Below, piece by piece: positions 35,658 through 46,800 of a stretch of DNA of 64,000 nt. The notes under the pieces are model-generated. The model ran no database searches, was not told the origin of the DNA, and saw nothing but the letters and a program-made list of their open reading frames with translations. Each line of letters begins with the position of its first letter. Position 1 is the first letter of the stretch. The position numbers and the translations under genes were made by a program. The stretch is from Mercenaria mercenaria (lineage: Eukaryota; Mollusca; Bivalvia; Venerida; Veneridae). The stretch lies in contig NC_069362.1 in the NCBI RefSeq assembly GCF_021730395.1, forward strand, positions 44,534,501 through 44,598,500, written 5' to 3'.

Positions 35658-38600
35658 ATGGCGGAATTTAGTAATGTGCAAGATGCATACGAAAATTTAA
35701 GGCAACACGAGTTGCAGACCAACAGCAGATATGCTTCTTCTAAGGTTACAAAGGATTTCGGAAAGATTGGTTCGTATTTGAATTTTTTCGTTTTATTATG
35801 AAGTATCACTTACATTCCGTTCCCCATGTTTGAAAAGTTTAGTAGCAGCTGGATAGAACATATTTCCGGATAAAATTATGCTGCGATACATGACATGTGT
35901 CTTACTTTTATCATGAGTATGGTCTACTTATATCAGAAAAATTGACTTAGCTGATTAAGAAAAAATATTTGAAAAGCCTCTACTGGCTTCATGTCCAAAA
36001 TATATGTTCTGTTAGGAAATCTCGAACGAAATTCGTTTGGAATGTTGCATATTTTGTGTTTTGTTTCTTTAGTTTAGTGTCATTAGCTGCCAAATGTTTA
36101 AGAAGAAGAAAAAACAGATTCTGGATGTGTAGATATTTACTTGCATAGATCTGTTACATTATATTTATGGAAGTGTCTAGGGGTACGGATCTGTAATCTC
36201 TAATTAGCTTGTGTTTGCGCCTTGCTTTATTTCAAAGCATTTGCCAACTTGATCGATCGCTGTCAAATCAACAGATCCTTCTTCTTAAAATTACTACATT
36301 CCTTCATAACTGAAGATTATGTTCAGGTGGTGATTAAAATTTGATCGTGTTTTTACAACAGATTTATACATGTGCTAAAACATTAAAACTGTTCCAATTT
36401 TTTACATTAATAAAACTTTGTACATTGGTCAGTATTTAAAGATTTAGAGAAGAGATAAGGACAGGCACAGTGACAAGAGTTCTGAAGCAGTCCACTGCGG
36501 CTGCTGTATGTGCGACAGTCGGCAACATGTTCCACTGACCTATTGTCCTATGAAAAAATGTACATATAGGAATCATTTGATGTGCCAATGTGTCTAAAGC
36601 TGTATAGGTTACCATGTCCATGCCATGTTCTTGAATGAGCTGGTATTAGTAAGTTCATTTATGGAAAAATAGCTACAACGTGGTGGACAATTTTGTAGAA
36701 CATTATTAGCCGGGCTCTGGTTCTTCTAATAATAATATCTGTTTTCTTTATTTAAAGGTTTGGAGACAGCTAAGAAAGTGTTTTGGGAAGACCCTTCCGA
36801 GGTGTTGCATGGGAGAATTAATTTCAGTGGTACACCATTTGTAATACTCGGAAGGAAAATATTTGACTGCCAGTTTGGTAAAAACAGGAAAGAAAAACGT
36901 AAATTGCAAAAAGATCTTGAAAGGGTAATTTTCTTGTATATCCTTTACATGTATAGTTAGAAGCAACAACTTCGTTAGAATATATTTTCACATTAAATTT
37001 TATAAAACTTTATGACAATTTTAAAAAAAATTGACAGTATTTATAAATTGTTAGAACTGCTTAACCTATGTAACAATTGATCTTCTACATATCAGTAACT
37101 ATTTAATATTAGTTAAAAAAGTTTATTTTGTAATGGAAGAAGTATAGTACTGTAGAGTTATGAAATACATTTATTTCAATGTAAACTAGCAAGTAATACT
37201 GTAGTGTTAACTGTCCTGATTTAGCATGTAATGCTTATTTTAGAGAGATGAAGACCACAGGTACACAAAAGGAAAGAAGTTTTTGATGCAAGACTCTAAG
37301 AAAATTGGTTGCCCTGCGAGATGTGTATTTAGGGAAATATGCAGGTTCCCCACATTTACGGTAAATTTCACGCTGTATTCAGCCCATAAAAAGATGAAAT
37401 GTTAATGTTGAAATATTCTGAACCTTTTGGAGACAATAAGTAAGAAAGGCATCTATCAACTTTATTGTCATATTTAGCTCATCTGATTTATTGAACAAAA
37501 AGAAAAATGATGAGTTTCACCTTACGTGTTAAGTTTCATGTTTAGGTCATCTTTTCTCCTAAAGTATCAAAGCTAGTGCTTTGAAACTTGCCACACTTGT
37601 TCACCATCAATAGCTGAACCATTACAGCAAGAAACATAACTACATCCTGCTTTTTGCAAGAATGATGGCCCATTTAGGTAAAGTTTTATCCTTAACTATC
37701 AAAGATATTATTTTTAAACTTGTAATACTTGTTCACCATCATAAGCTAACACTGTTCAGCAAAAAACATAACTCTATCCTGCTTTTTGCAAGAATTATGG
37801 CCCATTATGGACTTAGTCAATATCAGATTTCTAGTTTAAGTTTAGTATTTAGGTAAACTTTTCTCCTGAATGGTCAAAGGTATTGCTTTAAAAGTCAGAG
37901 CAGTTATTCGCCATTAAAAGCTGACTAGATGCCCCATCCAGTACTGTAGCTCTACAATTTTTTTGCCAGAATTATGGTCCATTCCTGTATCACTGCAACT
38001 TAACCGGAAATAGAAATGAGTATGTAATAACTGCTCATACCTGGTTTGATATGTTTATATAGTGATGAACGCAATCTTACATGTATATAGACTTTTTCTA
38101 ATGGAAGTATTATCATAATCAACGAATTTCAAACAAATATTTAACACATGTCTTGCATCCTAAACAGACTTGGATGTAATTTGATTTCAGCTACATGCCT
38201 TGGATGAAGCGACACATAATGTTCACAAAACAGAGAGGCTTACCACATTCACAAGGATTTGGGGAAGCTTTGTTCAGTCCACAGGTAGGATAACTAATTC
38301 TTAAAGAGAATTGAGTGTCACTCATTCGGTTGAAAATGTCCTTCCATTGTGTAGAAGGAAGGCCATAATAAATAGATCCTAATTTTATCCTCTTATTTTA
38401 TACATATGAACTTGGGGGAAATTTCAGGTTAAAGTTTTTATTGCACTTTCATTCTGTCTCTATTATTACTGAATGGATCGATTCAAACTTTAAATAGTTG
38501 ATCAACATCATCAGCCACACCATTGACTTGTATAGTGTTTTGATACACTTTATCTTTCCCTGCCTTACCCTTGCAGGATCGTAAGAGGCGAATAATAGGG

Positions 38601-39469
38601 TCTTATCACTTGGTTTTGCAGTAACTCTGCGCTTCCAGGTATGCAAATTTTATTTCAATGTAAATGAGATGTGGAACCAAATTTTATAGTCCTGTTTGGC
38701 CCTATATAACCTATACTGTGTTGGTGCGCCGTAAAACCCAAATAAATACATAAATTATCTTTACCTCTCTTATTACTTAATATTTTTTGTACAGACTTGG
38801 GCTATTGTACAATAGCTTCACCCACAAATGAGAATCAATAAACACTCTAGTGACAGCTACAGCTTTATCAATATGCCCAATTTCACTATCCAGCTTCGAA
38901 AAGTTGAGCACGCTGTCTCCTTTAGTTTTTACTAATTTGTTTTATTTAATATTAACAACTATCCGCTTCTGGAAAAACCAGTACTGGTGTCATATGAGAA
39001 GTCATGGACGTGACACCAGTGGGGCTCGAACCCATGACCCAAGGATTGAGCGGCCAACACCTTATCCACTAGACCACCACTCCCCTGTCTCCTTTGACAG
39101 CTGTTGTTAATTTTGTATTCATTTTAAGTAATGATTGGTTAAATAATTTGGTGTATCTCTCATGTTTCACTTTACTGCAAAATTCTTTTACAGGCCATTT
39201 GTATGATAAGGTGAATTTAAGAAAAGATTCCAAAAGTTGAAAGAGTAAGTGAACTATTAGTTTTTTCAAAGTATTTTTATGCCCTCTTTCCTTGCCATTG
39301 TTAGTTAGTTCTTGGTATAGAGGTTAGTCATGCCCATTGTTTTACACCAGAAATGTTGCAGTGTTTTAAATACTCATCTTGTATGAAGTGAATTTTAGCA
39401 GTATGTTAATCAGTCAAAGGTTTCTAGATTATAATAATAATTTCAGTCAGTATAATGTTTAATATTATT

Positions 39470-39522
<53 letters not shown>

Positions 39523-41208
39523 GTGTGTGATTTACATGGCCAGCCACGGAGAAATGATAAATTGTTTTTTTTTTTCTTTTTCCAGTTCCAGTTCAATCTA
39601 TTCAGTGCATTATGTGATACCGTCTGTTGCAAATGAGGATTTGAAATCTTTTTTCGAAGAGGAAACAGGGTAAGCAGATTTATTATTTAATATTACTATT
39701 AATTAAAACGCAGCAATACCTTTATTTCAGTGTGTTATTTAAAGACTTCTTGAAGTGACAATTTATTACTTTACAGCATTTTATGAGAAAAAGAAAGATA
39801 TACTTTTCCTATTACATTTACTTCATAACAGCGGGTGTTAAGTGCTGTGTTGTGGCCATAAAAAGTCACCCCAACTTCATTTCAGTGTTGCTGTATTTTC
39901 TGGTCATTTGGGATCATTGATTTCAACTCATTTAGATTTCAAGATTGAATACCGCTTAAGTGGGTGATAGGGGGTGTTGGCAGTATTGCAATTTTCATTA
40001 CTGCTCATGAACAAAATCAATCAAATAAAGTCTTCTATTTTCACAGTTTACCTTGTTCTTTGTGCTTTTCTGTGGATCTACTTTTCAGGTTATATTCTTT
40101 TATGAATATATACAGAAATGTAACATTACTTTGTTTCAGTCAATCGGAGAACTATATTTATAAAGTGATGGTGAAGGAGGCAATGATAACAATAATGCAG
40201 GAGGTGAGAGGTCTATTAGACTTGAACAAAGACATATTTGTATTTTATAAGACAATTTACAATAAATATTTCATATTTTGATAGATAAATCATTTACATA
40301 CCTCCACCTCTTTGTGTATTTAGCGTTAGGAGATTTGCATTTTCTAGAACAAGTTACCATATATTAACATGGAGCACATTATGATAATTTTGGAATGCAC
40401 TACCATATAATTTAAAAATTGCGTTAAGTTCAGTTATTAGTGACCAAAAAAATTTTTAAAAAATGAACATTGGATTGTATATTAAAGTTTTGTTCCATTG
40501 TTAGGCCATAGGTGACGAATATGAAAATGTGGACGTGGAGCTGCGGAAAACAGAGGGGAAAACTACAAATAAATCCAATTCACTTCTGTTGAATTGTAAG
40601 TAAACCACATTTATAAAACTCATGCAGAAATGTAGTCCTCCCACTTTGCTTAACATGGAGAGCAGGGTCGTGACTTCGATTCCCGGCTTGGGCATATGCT
40701 CTATTTGAAAAATACATTGTGTCTGAAATCATTCTTCCTCAACCTCTGATAATTCTTGTGGGTAACTTGGAAGTTACTTGCGGAGAAAAGGTTTGTACTG
40801 GTACAGAATCTAGAAACACTGGTTTCTGCTGATACATAACTGAAATACTTGTGTGGAAATGGTTTTAAATCCAGAAACAAAAAGAAATCCAAAAAATAAG
40901 CAAAATCAAACATATATGTCTTTCCTGAAGTGCAGTCAGTTTCTAAGTAAAACCTGAAAACATTAAAAAAAAAAATTTTTTATCTTTTACTTCAATTCCC
41001 TTTTAGTACACACTGTTTATCGTATTCAATTAATGTGATCAATTTGAAAAAATGTATCTCTATGAATATACATATTCTATGTGATTCTGATTATGTGAGA
41101 AATGTGCATGTTTATTTTTATTCAGATATAAGAAATGTGCATTTTTATTTATATTCAGATATCATGAACGACAGAGAAAAGTACATCCAATTACACAAGA
41201 GGAATTAA
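35658..41208 (+). CDS. Uncharacterised multi-exon protein with Cys-containing N-terminal domain
   Basis: Exons with GT-AG borders and matching phases: 35658-35769, 36758-36924, 37244-37360, 38191-38284, then 39586-39669, 40140-40203, 40505-40595, 41159-41208 (stop). The start MAEFSNVQDAYENL sits in AAAATGGCGGA, a YY1-like context. The N-terminal half (about 163 codons) has FVILGRKIFDCQFGKNRKEK, a basic linker, then KKIGCPARCVFREICRFPTF. This layout recalls invertebrate DNA-binding or transposase-derived domains, but I cannot name the family. The C-terminal half contains YSVHYVIPSVANEDLKSF and ends NDREKYIQLHKRN. The junction between exons 38284 and 39586 is out of phase by one base; a strong acceptor at 39194 opens GHLYDK but soon stops, and only a 7-base microexon (39194-39200) would join both sides. 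A candidate AATAAA lies at 41547. Exons 1-4 are firm, the 3' set good, the join uncertain. Confidence 0.7.
36426..36625 (-). pseudogene. LINE reverse-transcriptase C-terminal fragment in intron 1
   Basis: Minus-strand frame with FFHRTIGQWNMLP followed by VDCFRTLV, the well-known tail of non-LTR retrotransposon ORF2 proteins (FFPRTIRDWNxLP...AFKSRL type). Only about 60 residues remain, so it is a 5'-truncated relic with the 3' end at the left. Clade not assigned. Confidence 0.7.
37470..38010. repeat. Tandem-unit repeat element in intron 3
   Basis: Three diverged units near 37557, 37688 and 37864 share 'ttctcctaaagtatcaaag', 'cttgttcaccatcataagct', 'acataactctatcctgctt' and 'tttgcaagaattatggccca'. 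The head 'tttagctcatctgattta' suggests another minisatellite-bearing element. Confidence 0.6.
38430..39115 (-). repeat. Copy of the 22594-type repeat, split by a SINE
   Basis: The 38780-38923 part ('gggctattgtacaatagctt', 'aataaacactctagtgacag', 'ttgagcacgctgtctcc') is the reverse of the 22600-22760 block. It resumes at 39096 ('gacagctgttgtta') after the SINE at 38924-39084, so the SINE is the younger insertion. Confidence 0.65.
38924..39084 (-). mobile_element. tRNA-derived SINE with 11-bp target duplication
   Basis: On the minus strand it begins GGGAGTGGTGGTCTAGTGGA (A box) and has B box GGGTTCGAGCCCC, then a short body and an A-rich end. The direct repeat CTGTCTCCTTT flanks it exactly (38913-38923 and 39085-39095), the signature of LINE-mediated insertion. 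A tRNA gene is excluded because the stem does not close and the sequence runs into the SINE body. Confidence 0.85.
39472..39529. repeat. (AT)n(GT)n microsatellite
   Basis: Short AT run followed by about 24 GT repeats with one interruption (gtgcgtg). It lies just upstream of the exon at 39586. Confidence 0.95.
40600..40915 (+). repeat. SINE-like repeat with B-box relic
   Basis: A tRNA-like segment (GTGACTTCGATTCCCGG near 40669) precedes 'tcttcctcaacctctgataa', 'cttgcggagaaaaggtttgt' and 'ggtacagaatctagaaacac'. The latter blocks recur at 58970-59008 and 59184-59260. It overlaps the intron after exon 40505-40595. Confidence 0.6.
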
Positions 41209-41640
41209 TGCATGATCTGCTCCATTACAAGTTATTTGTGACACTATATTGATCTGAATTCATACGACTAGAGGTCGTTAAAGTCAAGTACCCAGGACTT
41301 TTATTTTCCCTGCTGTAACAATTGCTCTACATTGTCTAATATGTTGAAAGATTTATTTCACGTGACCATGCAGTTGAAAGATGTTACACCATATGTTCTT
41401 CATGATTGTGCGTGATCATGCAAGTGTGTTGATTGGAAATAAGTTATTTGCAGAATTATATTCCTCATTTCAAGTGCACCATTTAACTACTGCATGGACT
41501 GTCGTGACAATTTGCATGGGTGTTCCTTGGATTAAATTCATATTCAAATAAATGTTTAGAATTGGATATGATTGTAACTTTTCTGCACGGCTGATATTAA
41601 TATAAAGTTTTTTATATGTATTGCAGTCATTTCTGATTAA
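41209..41640 (+). other. 3' flank / 3' UTR of the uncharacterised gene
   Basis: No further frame. AATAAA at 41547-41552 is the best polyadenylation candidate, about 340 bp after the stop codon. Confidence 0.45.
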
Positions 41641-41647
41641 CTCTTAT

Positions 41648-42897
41648 TGTACCCCCGACAGCAAAGTTGTAAGGGGGTGTATACTGGTTTCAGGTTGTCT
41701 GTCTGTCTGTCTGTCCGTCTGTCTGTCCATCTGTCCGTAGACGCAATCTTGTGCGCACCATCTCTCCTTATCCCCTTGACAGAATTTAATGACACTTCAC
41801 ACAAGTGATCAGTACCAACAGTAGTTGTGCATGGGGCATGTTAGGTTCTTTTAGAAAAAAAATTTGCAGAGTTATGGGACTTTGTTTTTTGTTACTATAC
41901 TATATACATAGACACAATCTTGTGCGCACCATCTCTCCTCATCCCCTTGACACAATTTAATGAAACTTCACACAAGTGATCAGTACCAACAGTAGTTGTG
42001 CATGGGGCATGTTAGGTTCTTTTAGAAAAAAAATTTGCAGAGTTATGGGACTTTGTTTTTTTTGTTACTATACTATATACATAGACACAATCTTGTGCGC
42101 ACCATCTCTCCTCATCCCCTTGACACAGTTTAACGAAACTTCACACAAGTGATCAGTACCAACGTAGTTGTGCATGGGGCATGTTAGCTTCTTTTAGAAA
42201 AAAAATTTGCAGAGTTATGGGACTTTTTTTTTTTTGTTACTATACTATATACATAGACACAATCTTGTGCGCACCATCTCTCCTCATCCCCTTGACACAG
42301 TTTAACGAAACTTCACACAAGTGATCAGTACCAACGTAGTTGTGCATGGGGCATGTTAGCTTCTTTTAGAAAAAAAATTTGCAGAGTTATGGGACTTTTT
42401 TTTTTTTGTTACTATACTATATATATAGACACAATGTTGTGCGCACCATCTCTCCTCATCTCCTTGACAAAATTTAATGAAACTTCACACAAGTGATCAG
42501 TAACAACAGTAGTTGTGCACGGGGCATGTTAGGTTCTTTCAGTGACAAAAATTGCAGAGTTTGGGACTTTGTATCTTGTTAACATACTATGTTACATACA
42601 GTCTGCATATGCAATCTTGTGCATGCCTAATCTACCAAACCCTTGCACACAATTTAATGAAACTTCACACAAGTGATCAGTACCTGAACCCTAGTTGTGC
42701 ATGGTGCATGTTACATTCTTTTAGATAAATATTCTGCATAGTTATGGGACTTTGTTTTTTGTTACTATACTGTATACATACAGTCTATATATATATACAG
42801 TCCACATAATTATGCAATCTTGTGTGCGTCAAATTGCAATGTACTGTGGTCAGTGCATGGGGGGGGGTACATTCATCACCTTTAGTGATAGCTCTAG
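41648..42897 (+). mobile_element. Minisatellite-bearing element (6 x ~170-180 bp)
   Basis: The head TTGTACCCCCGACAGCAAAG is followed by 'gtaagggggtgtatactggt', a (GTCT)n run, and six units starting near 41744, 41914, 42087, 42260, 42432 and 42612. Each unit has 'caatcttgtgcgcaccatct', 'acttcacacaagtgatcagt' and 'ttgcagagttatgggacttt'. Units 3 and 4 are almost identical, so the array has expanded recently. The tail is 'gggggggggtacattcatca' then 'cctttagtgatagctctagt'. No coding capacity. Confidence 0.75.
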
Positions 42898-43383
42898 TTA
42901 TTTTGGGAATTCCCAATTAACAGCATTTTTGTTGCCAATATAACATCTGAAATTTTTATATGGTTTGTATAGTAAGGCAGTCCAGTTTGCATATGGGTTA
43001 TTTGTAAACATATTTTTGCAAATGCCCTGCAGAAGTAAGATTTGGAAGCTTACTTTAAACCGATATCCTACTCCATATAGAAATAAAATTAAACTTTTAT
43101 ACTGTATTTAAACATGATATGTAAATGTACAAAACATGTTTTAGACTTATCTGTCAATTGTTAAAAGGTGTATGTCCCTTTGAATATACATGCATGTCAG
43201 TTCGATTATTAATTGCCTTTACTATCTGACAAATAAATTTGAAAAACGAACACTTCAACAGCTTTCTTCGATATTCATTCACTTTCATCAAAGAACATAT
43301 CAATGTCCCTACATCTTAAAGATAAGGAAAAGTTATGCCATTTTAAATATAATACGAATCGATTTTAAAAAAGCAGTTAAGAA

Positions 43384-43790
43384 AATGTCCCGAAGTTTGA
43401 GCCAGTGGAAACTATTAATTATGATATAAATATGCTATTACTTTATACATTTCCTCGAAGTTTGAGCAAGTTGAACTAATGATTTTATTTCATATTAGTG
43501 TGGAATTGTGTCGAATTCTACACTGGGCTTTCGCCATTGATCTTGAATATTCATTTATATTATTCCTTGTGGCTTGCGCCAGAACCCGTCATTTACTATC
43601 ATATAGATTTGTTTTGGTTAATACATTTCCTTGAGGTTTGAGCCAGTGGATTTATTAATTTTATATCATATAAAAGTCAAATATTGTCAGATTCTACCTT
43701 GTGGGTGCGGCACTTGAAACTGTCATTTCTTACCAGATAGACATGGTTTGACAATACATATTTCCTTGTAGTTTGAGCCATTAAACTGAC
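43384..43790. repeat. Degenerate repeat with 'gaagtttgagccagtgg' core
   Basis: Related segments lie near 43384, 43450, 43623 and 43760 ('catttccttgaggtttgagc'). Spacing is irregular. It abuts the satellite but has a different sequence. Confidence 0.5.
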
Positions 43791-43829
43791 ATATGACAGT
43801 ATCCAATCAGACCAGTATGTTAGTACATC

Positions 43830-46800
43830 ACAAGCCAAGGATAGCCACAGTAAACTAACATTTTACTTTGTTCTCTCTGTCGAAGATATGAGTAAATTAC
43901 CGGCTGCAGGGTACTAACACTTTTGTTTTTTTTTCGATTTGTTCATTATAGAAGTATATTAGGAATCAAGGATGGACACAGTTAAATAACATCTAATTCG
44001 TTCGATCTGTCCAATAAGGAAATATACTACAGGCCACTGATAGCTGCAGTGAACTATATAACTTCAATTTACTAGTTATGACCGATATATAAGTGAAGAA
44101 CGGACCAGGGATAGCCACAGTGAAATGACGCTTTACTTTGTTCTGTATGTCCAATATATTCTTATACAACGGGCCAAGGATAGCCACAGTGAAATAACAC
44201 TTTACTTTGTTTGATTTCAAGAATACATAAGCGTATGACAGGCCATGGATAGCCACAGTGAAAGGGCACTTTACTTTGTTCGATTTGTCCAATATTTAAG
44301 TATATTACAGACCAGGGATAGCCACAGTGAAATGACGCTTTACATTGTTCGATTTGTCCAATATATCATTATACAACAGACCAGGGATAGCCGCAGTGAA
44401 AGGGCACTTTACTTTGTTCTATTTGTCCAATATATTCTTATACAACGGGCCAAGGATAGCCACAGTGAAATAACACTTTACTTTGTTTGATTTCAAGAAT
44501 ACATAAGCGTATGACAGGCCATGGATAGCCACAGTGAAAGGGCACTTTACTTTGTTCGATTTGTCCAATATTTAAGTATATTACAGACCAGGGATAGCCA
44601 CAGTGAAATGACGCTTTACATTGTTCGATTTGTCCAGTATATCATTATACAACAGACCAGGGATAGCCACAGTGAAAGGGCACTTTACTTTGTTCTATTT
44701 GTCCAATATATTCTTATACAACGGGCCAAGGATAGCCACAGTGAAATAACACTTTACTTTGTTTGATTTCCCCAATATATAAGCGTATGACAGGGCATGG
44801 ATAGCCACAGTGAAAGGGCACTTTACTTTGTGCGATTTGTCCAATATTTAAGTATATTACAGACCAGGGATAGCCACAGTGAAATGACGCTTTACATTGT
44901 TCGTTTGTCATATATCATTATACAACAGACCAGGGATAGCCGCAGTGAAAGGGCACTTACTTTGTTCTATTTGTCCAATATATTCTTATACAACGGGCCA
45001 AGGATAGCCACAGTGAAATAACACTTTACTTTGTTTGATTTCAAGAATACATAAGCGTATGACAGGCCATGGATAGCCACAGTGAAAGGGCACTTCACTT
45101 TGTGCGATTTGTCCAATATTTAAGTATATTACAGACCAGGGATAGCCACAGTGAAATGACGCTTTACATTGTTCGATTTGTCCAATATATCATTATACAA
45201 CAGACCAGGGATAGCCACAGTGAAAGGGCACTTTACTTTGTTCGATTTGCCCAGTATTTAAGTATATTACAGACCAGGGATAGCCACAGTGAAATGAAGC
45301 TTTACATTGTTCGATTTGTCCAATATATCATTATACAACAGACCAGGGATAGCCACAGTGAAAGGGCACTTTACTTTGTTCTATTTGTCCAGTATATTCT
45401 TATACAACGGGCCAAGGATAGCCACAGTGAAATAACACTTTACTTTGTTTGATTTCCCCAATATATAAGGTATGACAGGCCATGGATAGCCACAGTGAAA
45501 GGGCACTTTACTTTGTACGATTTGTCCAATATTTAAGTATATTACAGACCAGGGATAGCCACAGTGAAATGATGCTTTACATTGTTCGATTTGTCCAATA
45601 TATCATTATACAACAGACCAGGGATAGCCACAGTGAAAGGGCACTTTACTTTGTTCGATTTGTCCAATATTTTTCTTATACAACGGGCCAAGGATAGCCA
45701 CAGTGAAATAACACTTTACTTTATTTGATTTCCCCAATATATAAGCGTATGACAGGCCATGGATAGCCACAGTGAAAGGGCACTTTACTTTGTGCGATTT
45801 GTCCAATATTTAAGTATATTACAGACCAGGGATAGCCACAGTGAAATGACGCTTACATTGTTCGATTTGTCCAGTATATCATTATACAACAGACCAGGGA
45901 TAGCCACAGTGAAAGGGAACTTTACTTTGTTCTATTTGTCCAATATATTCTTATACAACGGGCCAAGGATAGCCACAGTGAAATAACACTTTACTTTGTT
46001 TGATTTCCCCAATATATAAGCGTATGACAGGCCATGGATAGCCACAGTGAAAGGGCACTTTACTTTGTTCGATTTGTCCAATATTTAAGTATATTACAGA
46101 CCAGGGATAGCCACAGTGAAATGACGCTTTACATTGTTCGATTTGTCCAATATATCATTTTACAACAGACCAGGGATAGCCACAGTGAAAGGGCACTTTA
46201 CTTTGTTCGATTTGTCCAATATATTCTTATACAACGGGCCAAGGATAGCCACAGTGAAATAACACTTTACTTTATTTGATTTCACTAATATATAAGCGTA
46301 TGACAGGCCATGGATAGCCCCAGTGAAAGGGCACTTTACTTTGTTCGATTTGTCCAATATTTAAGTATATTACAGACCAGGGATAGCCACAGTGAAATGA
46401 CGCTTTACATTGTTCGATTTGTCCAATATATCATTTTACAACAGACCAGGGATAGCCACAGTGAAAGGGCACTTTACTTTGTTCTATTTGTCCAATATAT
46501 TCTTATACAACGGGCCAAGGATAGCCACAGTGAAATAACACTTTACTTTGTTTGATTTCCCCAATATATAAGCGTATGACAGGGCATGGATAGCCACAGT
46601 GAAAGGGCACTTTACTTTGTTCGATTTGTCCAATATTTAAGTATATTACAGACCAGGGATAGCCACAGTGAAATGACGCTTTACATTGTTCGATTTGTCC
46701 AATATATCATTATACAACAGACCAGGAATAGCCGCAGTGAAAGGGCACTTTACTTTGTTCTATTTGTCCAATATATTCTTATACAACGGGCCAAGGATAG

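Noticed and set aside
38970-39084. tRNA gene candidate with good A and B boxes
   Set aside because: Acceptor stem does not close and the sequence continues into a SINE body with flanking target duplications.
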